Source: Rhynchonema sp. JSB1_4 (taxonomy: Eukaryota; Nematoda; Chromadorea; Monhysterida; Xyalidae). Taken from it: 64,000 bases of DNA. Positions 35,693-55,032 of the stretch are shown here, piece by piece. Positions within the stretch are counted from its first letter, which is position 1, and each line of letters begins with the position of its first letter. The position numbers and the translations under genes were made by a program. Under the pieces are notes generated by a model, which saw nothing but the letters and a program-made list of their open reading frames with translations, was not told the origin of the DNA and did not search any database. The stretch spans positions 1 through 64,000 of the forward strand of contig JASAMV010002479.1 in assembly GCA_030248065.1 (NCBI GenBank). The letters run 5' to 3'.

Positions 35693-37652
35693 ATGTTCTC
35701 TGATGCGTTTTTGTACGATGCAACCTGGTATTTCTGGGTGGTCTGCACAATCGTGATATTCCTTTCGCACGTCTGCTACTATTTTGTGCCGTTGCCAAGC
35801 GATCTTGCGAAGAATGTGGTGCTGTTTGGACGATTTCGTGACAAAACGTGTAGGAACAGCACCAAGTGGCTTGAAATTGAAGTGCCGAAAAGGTAACAAT
35901 TTGCGCCCTCGGTGTTTGAGACAGTATCCGTTCTTAAAAGTTATAAAATTTCAGTTGGTTCACCCACTTCTACGCATTTGGTGCTATTGCGTCAACGCTA
36001 ACTTTGCTAGCCAGTTGCGGGCTGTTGGGAAACCATCACATTTGGATATCAGGCTAGCAAACAATAATGTTTCATATGCCTTGTTGCTGTTCAGTGCCCT
36101 AACGCTGCAGTCAGCGTATCTGACCGTGTCTGAACGTATGGTATCCGCCAAAAGTTGAAGATCACCACATGTATGTGACGGACCGTTGCAGCTCTTAGAC
36201 CAAATTCCGCAGAGAGCTGCCAGCTACCAATGACCATCCAATTGACTTCGAAATTAGATTTGGAAATTTAGTTCAGTACCAGTAATGAAACCATCCCTTT
36301 GTCACCACCAGCACAGCATTTACACAGTTAGGTATTGGTCGCACAATGACCATATGAGAATCCACCCAAAACCACCTTGATCTTCAGGTTTCTAAAGATG
36401 AGCCACGCTTAGCCACTGCGCTATTTGTATTTGTTACAAAACATTTTCATTTGAAAATAAACCAGCCAGTCAACCACGTTTTTAATCGCTGAAACATTTC
36501 GCTTACTGCATACTTTATGTGGGATTACACGTTGGCGCGTAATGTTAATTTGAATTTTCTGGCTTGTCAATTCAGGAAAAATTTTGGATGGATTCTCATA
36601 TAGTCATTGTGCGACCAATACATTTCAGTGCTGCCTCGTCCGCGTCTATTACTTGCCAATGTGCTCTTCATGCTTCACGTCTACCGTCGTCTGTACGAAT
36701 GCCTACGTGTTCACGTATTCTCCAACACTTATATCTCCATCAGCTATTATTTGGTGGCGATCACCTACTATTCATCAGCCGCGCCTAATGCCATGTACTT
36801 TGGCTACCGCACAAACGAAGACGAAGGTTTGATTGGCTGCTGGTTTTGTTGTCAAACATGGTAGTATCTTAGATTTCTCAATATCATTTAAATATTCCTG
36901 CATACCAAATAATTTATTCATCTCCAGCTTGAGATATGCCCTAGAAAATCTACAAATCTACACAGGACTTTTACGCGTGAAACATCTGCTTGCACTGGGC
37001 TTGTACGCTTTTGGAATGTTCTTCCAGTACCATTGCCACACGATTCTGGCTGCGCTGAGACAAGGTAGGTAAGCTTAGATCTTCAGCACTGTATGAAGAC
37101 ATTAATCAGTCGACAGGAAGCACTCAGAATTCGGCGGTATATGTAAAAGTTTCAATTTCATACATAAAAAATTAAGTGTGTTCAGTTCCTGGTTCGAAAG
37201 AGAAGCATTCGATTCCACGAGGTGGTCTGTTCCGTTGGATCACTTGCCCACATTACTTCTGCGAATGGCTGATCTATTTGGCGATATGGTACGTATGTAT
37301 GTAAATGTGAACTGTTTTTATTGAAGATACCATTGATTTGAACGCACGGTACCAATAACGAGGCCAATCACATTTTTAGAAGTCAATCGCCTCAGCGATA
37401 TATTCGTTCAAAAAATAGTGCTGATAAATGATAAGTTGCTAACAGTGAAATGCACTTGATTTATATTTATGACAATTGCGAACATTAATTTGCAGGTGCA
37501 TCCTCGGCAGCGGTCATCGACTTTGGCCGTTGGTCGTTCTATTCATCGTGGTCAATCAATTGAGTTTCGCCACCACCACCCATTTGTGGTACAGACGCAC
37601 TTTCGGTGACAAATATCCAAGACGCTGGATAATCGTACCCTTTGTGTACTAG
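35693..37652 (+). CDS. SRD5A3: Polyprenol reductase / steroid 5-alpha-reductase 3 family
   Basis: This is an ER membrane enzyme that reduces the alpha-isoprene double bond of polyprenol on the way to dolichol, needed for N-glycosylation. Exons are 35693-35892, 35955-36023, 36053-36135, 36629-36860, 36928-37064, 37186-37288 and 37496-37652, giving about 326 residues (human relatives are about 318). Family signatures are EVPKRWFTHFYAFG, the LYECLRVHVFSN segment, FQYHCHTILAALR and CPHYFCEWLIYLAIW near the C-terminus with the conserved Glu. ATG 35693 (MFSDAFLYD) is chosen because it precedes the first hydrophobic segment. Two uncertain points: the 29-nt gap at 36024-36052, which is either a tiny intron or a frameshift, and the donor at 36860 (an in-phase alternative lies at 36842). 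It sits tail-to-head behind the glutamate transporter. Confidence 0.85.
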
Positions 37653-40600
37653 TAATGTACAGTGCTATAGTATGGGATTATTGGATCGGCCCGACTATTT
37701 CTGTCAATAAAAATCAGTGACCTACTGCATGTACAGTTTGCTTTGCTGTTGGACCTGACTGCTTTTTATTCATTCATGAAAAGTGTATTCCGCATAGTCA
37801 GTTGTATCTATAATTAGTCAGCTCGAGGTGCAACTTGAAATCTGTGTGCCCAGTCATAATCCAAGTAGAGCTACCCATCATTCAGCAGTTTTTGGGTTCA
37901 CTTCCGCAGAAATATCCCAGATCTGCTTACACAAGCTTTTCCGTATTGCTTCTTATCACATCTTACACTTGTACAAGTATGTACATTTTTTGAGATGCTT
38001 TATTCGGATATGGTTTTCTAATCCTGCTCCCCTGCTTCATTATTCGGGGTATACTCCAAAACAGAGGCAAAACAGAAATAGAGTCTCGGGGCTATATTCG
38101 GCAGTCTCCAGTACATTAAAATTGTCAGCTACAAACCGGTTCCTGGTTGACTGGTATATAGTACCAAACCTTGGAACTAAGGTTTCAAGTAATAACAAAT
38201 CCGCATAAATGCAATGAAACTTGCCGGACCACATCGCCTCCGTTTAAAATATATCACACCAATCAGTAAGTTGGTTGGCTAAAATCGAGCAGCCCACAAA
38301 CAATCGGACAGTGGGATTTGATAGATTGCGCAAAGATGATGACTTGATTATACGACCTCGACTTGTCGTTTTTCAACGGCTCGCTGCTGCATTGAGCAAC
38401 GGTTACTGAGCTCAAGCTGTGAGGAAGTACTGTATGCATCGCCTCTCTACAAAGACACTGTTACGCGTGTGTTGTTACGGTTAGCAGTGCTTGCGCCAAA
38501 TTCTCCGTAGAATCGAAGCGCTCAACGTAGTGTTTCAAAGGCATTTCAATTTTTCATTAGTTCCTCTGTGCAAGTGAACAGGATTGATAGATTGTGAAAT
38601 GAAGTGTTTGAGACCATATTACCCACCTATTCAACGTACGTCGTACGATATGCGAGTACATACCATACGGATGGTACACTGCAGCCGGTTTCGCTTTCAG
38701 CGAGCAGCGTTGGGCAAAGGCACTGTTTCGGCAATATAAGCAGTCGCAGCTGGATGTGTACCACGGCACACACTAGCTGCATGCAGCAATACACCGACGG
38801 CTATTAGTCCGCGACTGTGCGTCTACGCACCACATACTTGACGTGTGTATGCATGTGTGAGCCCATACTTTTTTGCGCTGCAGGCAGCCCACTGTCTGGT
38901 CAGCTAGTGTGGTGGGTACAATGTAATCTATAGCTATGTGCATACACTATGCTGTGCCACGTACAAGCGTATGCAGCTGGTGCTTGGGCGCTTGCGTTGG
39001 AGAAGCGAAAAAATCAATTTCAGCTCTCTTTACCCCATACTGTCACTTGGGCGCACGCGTGCACGTGTGAGCTTGACGAGCTGTAAGTTTTGAAGCAAGC
39101 AACTAGCCATATAGCTTGTGCGTGTGTGTGTGTGTTTTGCGCATATGCAGCGCAGAAGAGCCGCATACATGGGGAGGACTCTTCTCCTTTTTCGTTGGCT
39201 ACATTGCGACTTGCTGCTTGAAAGTTGCTGTTGCGCTGCTACCGGTGCGCGTGTCGGTGGCTGGCTTGTGTGTGCCCGCCCTCTGGTGGCCCCATCATGG
39301 CGTTGTGTTACCCTAGAGTAAATAATGTGACTTTCATGTGATGCGCTGCGCAAGCCGCCCCGATGTTTTTTCGCGCTCATGTGTTGCCAGCTGAGCGCTC
39401 GCCGAGGCGACTTTTCGCGCGTGTTTACGTCGGCGAACAAAGGATTATCCAGCCACAGGTAATAAACGTGATATGGTTGGTTAGTTGAAATGTCAGTAGA
39501 CGTCAATGCGCTTTGGTTACTGAACCTCCGACTATTAATGGCGTTGATTGAACTACGGATACCAGGAATAGATACCGTCCTGTGAGAGCTTGTCCAGGTA
39601 CCCCACATGCTATCATACACACACATACTTTAGCTGTGTTGTTCTTAGATTTGACATAAACCTCACATTTGTCATCACGTTTTGAACACGTGAACATTTC
39701 AACCAAGATGTATAAACAGTATCGAGCTTTTGGATTTGAAATGTAAACACAAATATGCGAAAAGGTTGGATTGCATGTCTGCTGCCTAATGCCTCAAAAC
39801 TTGCAAAAACACTTGTTTCTACCGGTGTTCAAGTCTCATCGGCCTTGTTAGACGAGTGATAAAGGCTCATAGCCTGCCATTGAAATGACGCTGAAATCTT
39901 CAGCCAGAGCAACTTTAAGTTATACACTTGCCACACCTATACGTCCCCAACTTAAGTACATATGCCCAGAAAACGTTAACTTCCTGCATCCTCTGTAGCA
40001 CGAGTAATAGTATACCTTACAGGTGTGACCTCGGCTGACATGTACATAAACCCGGCATGCTCATGGGTGTCACTTTGATGATGCCTTTCAGCAAGGTCTA
40101 TCGTTGTCCAACAAAATGGGAATGGGTAACCGTCTATAATACAGTGAATGCATGGTCCGACAACAGAGCCCGGAAGCAGCCTTATTCTGTCACAAAGCTT
40201 GTGTGTTTGTGCGCTTTGGAAAATTTTATCCCTGATTTTGCCGGCCAACTGCTTGGCCAAGTACTTCAACAACTTCGATCAGAGAGACCTGCATGCTTCG
40301 GTAGGGTGCGTACACTAACGACAGGAGCTAATCAGCCTGTATGAGCTTGAGAACCGTAAATCCCTTCTGCAACACTGTGCTTCCCGCTAAAATGCATGTT
40401 GCCCATTGATAAATCCACCTGGTTTGCTGATGCATAAAAACACAGACATTCCGCCGTGATTTCTGCCTCCTTTGGCCTTTATGCAAACGTTTAATCCAGC
40501 CCGTCAGGTAACATTTTTCTGGTCATGCAGGAATTTTTTTTGATGGAATATCTCGTTAAAAGCCGTACTGGACTTCAAAATAAGTATGCACATTAAGTAA

Positions 40601-42203
40601 TATGGGCGGGATGTGGAGCTGCGTATAATCTGCTGGTGCACTTTTTCGAAATGGCCATTTTTGCGCATTTGAGAATGAGATTCTTTGTGGGTGATAAAAT
40701 GTCTTCTTCAAGAGAGCGACAGTGTGCTTCGAGCCCGCAATTCACACTTCCTCTCAGCTTTGCTTCATAGCGCGGCTTTGGTTACGCCATATTTTTCAAA
40801 AATTTCTCACGTGCATTCGCTTTTCGACAGGATTGTGCTGACTGGGATATATGGCTCAGACGGACGGGCGGGTATGGCGATGCGGCGTTACCAGCCCGGC
40901 TGCAAGCACATCCAAAACAGAGCAAGCAGCTGCGCCTTCGCAACACACATGCCACGCTGCGTGTCTGTCGGCGTGTGTTGTTTAGGTTATAAGCCACCCT
41001 GTGTTGTTGCTTTTATCGAGTTACACACTGCCTACTGTACATGTACATGTATGTACACGCGCGGGTCTACTTGAACGTTACTGTTTTTGGCTGCCAGTAA
41101 ATGATAGTGGACACGTATGGTTGCCTGATCAACAAAGGAAGGCATTGTTGGCAGGATCAACAAGGAACACGAAATGAGCGCATTTGCGCCTTCATTGTCA
41201 CGCTGACCGCGCCTCACATTTAAAAGATCATCAATCTGATTCCAGGTTGAAACACAAAATGGCCGAAAATGCGTTTATTGTGCAGTAAACTTCCCTCACA
41301 TTCATACAGAAGTTGCTGTGATAAGTAAACTTGACAAGAGTAGTATCAGTTCCTGTCCGGTTTTCCGTGCACCATCTCAGGCACATTGGTTCCCCATTTC
41401 GACCAAAATCGTGTTAACGAGCGGCGGCGTCCAGCGACATCATCTGTATGCCAAAAGAGCCTTCCTTCCCGGCAATACAACTGTTTTGCTGTGTATCTGG
41501 CGATAGGACTAAATGTTGCGCTGGGCGAGAAGCCGTGCTTCCACCAAGATATCGAATGTGAACTCTGCGTCATACTGTGTATTCCTTTTAGTTCGAATTG
41601 TTCAGTGGCGCACCATGTCATCATCAGTGCGAGCACACCACACGTCAGCTGCGAGCACAAAAGTAGATTGACAGTATATTTTCATGCAGCTATGTACACC
41701 CTCGAGTCATGCCTGCACGTGAAACATCAGCAACGCAACATGGTGCCTGTCGTCTGCCATGTCAGCTCCAAACGAACTAAACATAAATCGCGACTGCCAG
41801 CGCTCTACAGAGTGGCGGGTGTTCCAAAACTCGTTGTGAGCACAACCCACGTCTGCGTTTGGTTGTTGAGTGCCTGTCTGTTGCTGTGTGCTAGATGATG
41901 TTCGTCTATATAAAATCCATTTATCCATATTCAGCAACATCTCATTCCGGATTTGTGATTGGTTCTCAAAACAGATGTTTTCGATGACTGACTGTATTTT
42001 TGACTGCTTTTAGGTGATTTCAGCTTCAGATAATGTAAAGAAAACAAATGCTGTAATTTGATTGGATACGTATGCGTAAAGAACGCAAATCAACAGCAGG
42101 TGTTGGCACGTCGGAGCCAATAATCTAATTAAATACATACGTCATCGGCTTGACAAGCCCCCTTGACATTTGCCCACAAGCAGGATACAAATACACAAAC
42201 ATT
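37653..42203. other. Intergenic between SRD5A3-like gene and nPKC
   Basis: About 4.5 kb without a recognisable exon chain. A GT-rich tract lies near 39118-39135. The longest open frames (41386-41898 plus, 39030-39626 minus) have no domain or splice logic and are treated as chance. The right end must hold the nPKC promoter and 5' UTR. One copy of the 11-mer GTGAAACATCA lies at 41719. Confidence 0.5.
37706..37711 (+). terminator. AATAAA polyadenylation signal of the SRD5A3-like gene
   Basis: A canonical AATAAA lies 54 bp after the stop codon at 37650-37652, a usual spacing for a short 3' UTR. Confidence 0.6.
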
Positions 42204-50198
<7,995 letters not shown>

Positions 50199-52066
50199 TT
50201 GAATGATCAATTATTGATCTGCTATCGATTAACTGATTGGACACTATCATCAGATCAAATTAACCAACAACGAATTACCATTAGCAATCATCGTATGTAT
50301 GACATACAGAATTGACGCGTTTCGCACTTCATGTACTATTATTATGGCATACTATCAACGCCTTGACATCATGGTATTATATTCAAATACACACGCACAA
50401 TCTCTCAAAAGTTCGCTGTGCTATAGATCTTTATACTGTATGTTTGCTGGACAATCGGTATAGTTTTTATTTTTGGTCAAAGTCCGTTTTACGTTTAAAC
50501 ACTGTTCATACATCTGCTGTATACAATATTATGTCATGTTGTTTGTTCATAGTCTTAAAGTATATAGACAAATATTTCAACAAATATTATTCTCAATTTT
50601 ACGTTCAATGATATGTGGGCGGAAAGAGCTCCGGTACAGCCCGCCATTCCATGGGAAACGACCACGATAGTTGCCGGAGTTGGGATTTGCTTTGCATCTC
50701 CATCCATCCTCACTTGAATGATTCAAACTGAATCGAAAAACTTGAAATTGTGGTATAATTGGACGATTTAGTGCATAAGCTTTGAAATGCCCATTTTGAT
50801 GACGATGATGATAATTGCACATTTTATGAAAATACAATGCTCTTTGGTGACTCAAATTGTGATTTTCATGTATGAATATGTGTATAACTATTTTGTGCAG
50901 ATTTTATTTGCATGACTGCCAGAGTAACAATTATATTATTAAAAATAATGGACTCAAATAAATGTAATATGCCTAATTTTCACAGCGCAACAGGAAAGAC
51001 CTCACAATTACACAGTTGAAAATATTCCTTGAATTAGTCAAGCTTTGACCACGCGACAGTGCAACTGTGGTCATGGAAATTTTAGCATCGCGATTTTTAA
51101 CATTAGAAATGAAAGCAATTCTCCCATTAAACGCCGTTTCAGCTGAACTGGAGCCGGAACAAAAATTTTTTGAAGACTCAAATTTTTTCGTCACGTGACC
51201 CGTCATGCGGGGATCAAGTACGGCTATTTTAAGGAGATTCTGGCTATTCCAGCCGCAGAACGTGACTTGGTCTTTGGTATCATATTTCTCTGTGTTAGTT
51301 GACAGTTTGTGGTGTACGAACTAACTGCGCAAGCTGTAGCAGACAACTAAATTGCAGATCGATGGTGATGGTTCAATACCGATACCGAACTGTGAATACC
51401 AGGGGACTTATGTAGTTATCACTGTTTTTTGAGACAAAAATGGTGGTGGTGGGGGGGGGGGTTCGGAACATGTTCGTGGTTTGGGTGCGCTTTTGGACAA
51501 CCCATTTGTAATTCCCAACTTTTCGACTAAATTTAACTGCGGAAAGCACACTTTCCATACAAAAAGTTGTGATCATGGTCAGGAAGCGGTCTCAGGCGCG
51601 GAGTTACGAAGTCATCGTTAGCGCCATCGTGTTTGTCGAGTCGGAAAACCCCCATATGCGATACTAATATTTCTGATTCTGATGTCAAGTAACGTCTGTG
51701 TTCTGACTAGTAATTTGTGGAAAAAAGGGAAAGAACGTTTTTGCAAAAATGTCAACTGTATCTTGCCCGCACTCGCGCGAGCGGGCACGCAGCGGGACGG
51801 AAATTCGCATGAACCTGAAAGTCCACGCCATGCAAGTTGTGTGCAAATTTGGGCTTCTCGAGTTGCGTCTTGTCAGAATGGCATGAGTTTTCATTTTTGA
51901 ACTCGCGCAATGGGAATCATGCATTGTGAAGCACAGGCGCCGAATTTTGGGGCACAAGTCCTGGAAAACAGGCTAGTCTTGGAATTGAATAAATTAACCA
52001 TTTCGTTCATTTTCCTTTCCCAAACCGCTGCCTTTTCCCAAGATTCCTCTGATCGTGACTCAGATC
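50199..52066. other. Intergenic between nPKC and kelch gene
   Basis: A/T-rich DNA without a supported gene. An AATAAA at 50957-50962 is a candidate nPKC polyadenylation signal with a 760-bp 3' UTR. A run of ten G residues lies near 51451. The last 100 bp before 52067 should hold the kelch gene's promoter and 5' UTR. Confidence 0.5.
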
Positions 52067-54318
52067 ATGACTTCAAATCATCGTGTCATACTGTGTGCCG
52101 TCGTGTTGCTGCTTTTGATTGGTGTAGATGCCGCACATGATGGTTGGTGTCCTTGTCAGAATGACTTTATTTTATTTTCATGCGTTCGTTTTTTTTCGTT
52201 GGAAGAATAAATTCACTTTCCATAAGAACTTCTCTTTTACACAAACACGCCTTCTGACATGCAGGTGACCCCAACCGTTCGGTAGTTCTGTTGGTCGAAT
52301 ATCGATTGCGCCAAATCCGATTGCTAGACGTGCATAACAACGGCAGTGTGTCGGTGTTGCACGGCTGTGAGCATGTGCGAATTCAGGGCCCGTCTTGGGC
52401 CGAACACACGTTGATCTACACCGGACAGACGCTGTACTCGATTCAGACGCAAATCGGTTCGACCTTTCTTTAAGGTTTCAGTATTATTTCCCATTTTCTT
52501 ATTTAAATTGCGACCAAATGTTTCAAGGTTGGTGGGAGCAAACTGGCGACAACAAACTGGCGATGTTGAACACGGACGGCACGTGGAGCCAGCTCGATGC
52601 CTTGCCGCAAATAAGACGACGACGTGAGTGAAGCGGTCAACTTCACCGTCGCGCTGAGAACCTGTCACTGTTTGGTGTTTCAGCGTTTGCTGGTGCCGGT
52701 TACCTACATCGTACTGGACAGCTGTTTGTGTGTGGTTGTCAGACAGATGGACCGTGGCAGCCATTGTCTTGCACCAGGTACCCACATCGGCTGGTTTATC
52801 TTGCTTGAGGGTAACGACAGCGCTTGCACTTTTCTTTGGACCCCAATAAATTCAAGCGTGTACCGTTTGATTATGCACCAGCCACCACTAGTGCAGGTCA
52901 TGTGCGTTGCGCAAAGTTAATGGTGGCAGATGGGTGACACGTGGACTTGTCGCTGGCATCGACACCTGGGGCACCACTGTGATTGGGAGTGAATCGGTGA
53001 GTCCAGCTGCTGTGCGGGTAGACAAACCTTTGATCGAGTTGCCTCGCAGTCGCAATACAGTGTGAGTGAACCAGCTTCCACTCTAGGTACCATAGAATAG
53101 AAACCCACAATTGACGTGGGAAACAGCGTGCGCATTAAATACCGCGTTGCTCCCATAAAAAATGCGCTGCAGCTGAACAGTCCCGCCGTGACAGCTTTGG
53201 AAAAGTTTGCTAATGCAACAAGATCTGTGTTTCCAGGGCGATGCACTGTACATCACCGGAGGTCTGGGTGGTCCAATGGCACGTCGGTCACAGGCAATCG
53301 AGTACTACCCAAACAACGACAGCTACAGATTGTTGCCCTCATTACGCCACCGACGTCATGGTCATGCGGCTGCACTCTATGCGCCACATCTGTTGATCGT
53401 TAGTGAATGGGTCGTGAGAGCGTTGGGAACACTATACCATTCAGTCAGTTTAACTCATGAGCTGCCTATGATGATTTCTTATCTTGAAAATGGGCTCTGA
53501 CGATATCCAGGATACTTACATAGCATGTGCGTGATGCGATTCTCAAAGGCATTTCCTTCATGTGTCCAGGTGTGCGGCGGTCAGTACGAGCAGTTCAACA
53601 CTGAACACCCGGTGATGTCATGCGAGCGATTGGACACTGATCAACCGACTGAATGGATTGTGATGGATGCAATCAACCTGCCGTTGTCCTTCAGTCGCAT
53701 ACTCGCAATCGGCAAGCAACTCGTGGCGCTCGGTGGATGGGACAACGAAAATGGTAGTGATTAGTTGATTTGATTGATTGCTTTATCTTTCAATTGACGC
53801 GGCCTGTTGAACGTTGATCAATATCGCTTACATACATAAGTTGACTTAAAAAACTCGTGGATCCGGATTGATAAATCATGTCATGTAGATTAGGTAAAGG
53901 ACACGTCATTTCTTGTTGGATGACCGCTTAAAATCAATTTAAGGAGGATTCAACCTGCACATTCACTTGTTCAATGGCACAAAATGGACCAGAGATGGCC
54001 AACTACAGTACTCCGGTGACCCATACCCCGGTGTTGCTGCTGCCGTCGTACCCTACTGTTTCGCGAGAAGAACTTCATGTCCAGGTGACTGTGTTGCTTC
54101 TTCAGTGGTATCAAAGCGTTACAGTGCATAACTCTTCCCACTTCACACACGTTACAGAACCGCCAAGTTCGCCTGCCACTGTTCACGACACCACAACGAC
54201 ATTGAGGTCCACAACATCCGCACATTTGACAACCGAAATTACTCACACTTTTTCGAGCATGTTTTTTCTGAGTTGTTGCTTTATCTGCCTGCTATTCAGA
54301 ATTATTTGGTCTGTCTAA
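52067..54318 (+). CDS. Secreted or membrane-tethered kelch-repeat protein
   Basis: Function unknown; the features point to an extracellular beta-propeller. Exons are 52067-52142, 52265-52456, 52528-52623, 52684-52777, 52897-52996, 53237-53398, 53570-53753, 53944-54084 and 54158-54318; phases agree, giving 401 residues. The N-terminus MTSNHRVILCAVVLLLLIG is a typical signal peptide ending near VDA. The body has repeating kelch elements (AGAGYLHRTGQLFVCGC, YITGGLGGPMARRSQAIEYY, VCGGQYEQFNTE, LVALGGWDNENGG) with paired Gly and following Tyr/Trp positions. There is no BTB or BACK domain, so it is not an ubiquitin-ligase adaptor of the KLHL type. The last exon is Thr-rich (TTTTLRSTTSAHLTTE) and ends in a hydrophobic stretch FFLSCCFICLLFRIIW followed by SV, compatible with a membrane anchor. 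An alternative last exon is possible (54354-54493). Confidence 0.8.
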
Positions 54319-54353
54319 TTTTTTCCAATGTGCATTTCTTGCCGTTCCTACAG

Positions 54354-54493
54354 CTCTCTCGCCACCCGAAGTACCGTGTCTCCAAGTGTGCGCTGCTGGT
54401 GTGCCCATTTGGGAAGAAACAAAGAATGAAGAATTGGCGATGCCATGCTGTGGACTGCCACATTGTTGCGCAAAGGGAAAGGAAGACTTCTGA
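54354..54493 (+). CDS. Possible alternative last exon of the kelch gene, Cys-rich
   Basis: An acceptor CCGTTCCTACAG is followed by a frame that continues in phase 1 from the donor at 54084, skipping exon 54158-54318. It reads ALSPPEVPCLQVCAAGVPIW and ends CCGLPHCCAKGKEDF before TGA at 54491-54493. If used, it would replace the Thr-rich hydrophobic tail with a soluble Cys-rich tail. The evidence is only the splice site, phase and composition. Confidence 0.4.
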
Positions 54494-54641
54494 ATGGAAA
54501 TTGATCAAGACAGTCATTTTCTCATGTACTATATTATTTAGTATGTTATTGCTCGCAAGACTAAGACTTTCGAGTTCAACCTCTGGATCACGCAAGACGA
54601 TCATTACTGTTCCACGCTATCGTTTGACTGCTAAGCTCGGC

Positions 54642-54647
54642 AATAAA
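54642..54647 (+). terminator. AATAAA, candidate polyadenylation signal of the kelch gene
   Basis: It lies 324 bp after the stop of the main model and 149 bp after the stop of the alternative last exon. Confidence 0.5.
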
Positions 54648-54653
54648 TCCATA

Positions 54654-54659
54654 TTTATT
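54654..54659 (-). terminator. AATAAA on minus strand, candidate signal of the CCP gene
   Basis: TTTATT on the plus strand reads AATAAA on the minus strand, about 375 bp beyond the CCP gene's stop. It is 6 bp from the opposing kelch signal. Confidence 0.35.
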
Positions 54660-55032
54660 TCTTCCATTCCACCACCCACACTTCATTCTGTACAAACGAC
54701 TAGGCTGTATCACTGAAGTCCCAGTGATGCTAACAAGCACTAAGAAACCATGGTCCGAATCGAAGATGAAACGGAAACGTCAGTGTAATACAATACCGCG
54801 ATAACCTCCAAGAAGTGTCATAAAAAGAACAAAAAGCAATGAAAACAAAAATATAAATGGGCAGATAGAATAAATGAACAGACATTGAATGAAAGTGCAC
54901 AAAGGAATATAGCAATCAGGTGCAGAACAATGCCATTGGAATACTGTATTAAAAGGCGCGCCGCCACCAGAAACCCGACCGCTGATTAAGAATAAGCCGA
55001 AGTAAGTTAGTGAGAAAAACATTCGAAACCAA

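Larger units (their letters stand above)
54494..55032. other. Shared 3' region of the convergent kelch and CCP genes
   Basis: No exon was recognised. The two genes point at each other here, and candidate polyadenylation signals for both strands lie close together near 54.65 kb. Confidence 0.5.

Noticed and set aside
39030..39626. 198-codon minus-strand frame
   Set aside because: Low-complexity, overlaps a GT repeat, with no recognised motif or conserved neighbour pattern.
41386..41898. 170-codon plus-strand frame upstream of the nPKC gene
   Set aside because: No domain, no splice logic, and similar-length frames exist on the other strand; treated as chance.
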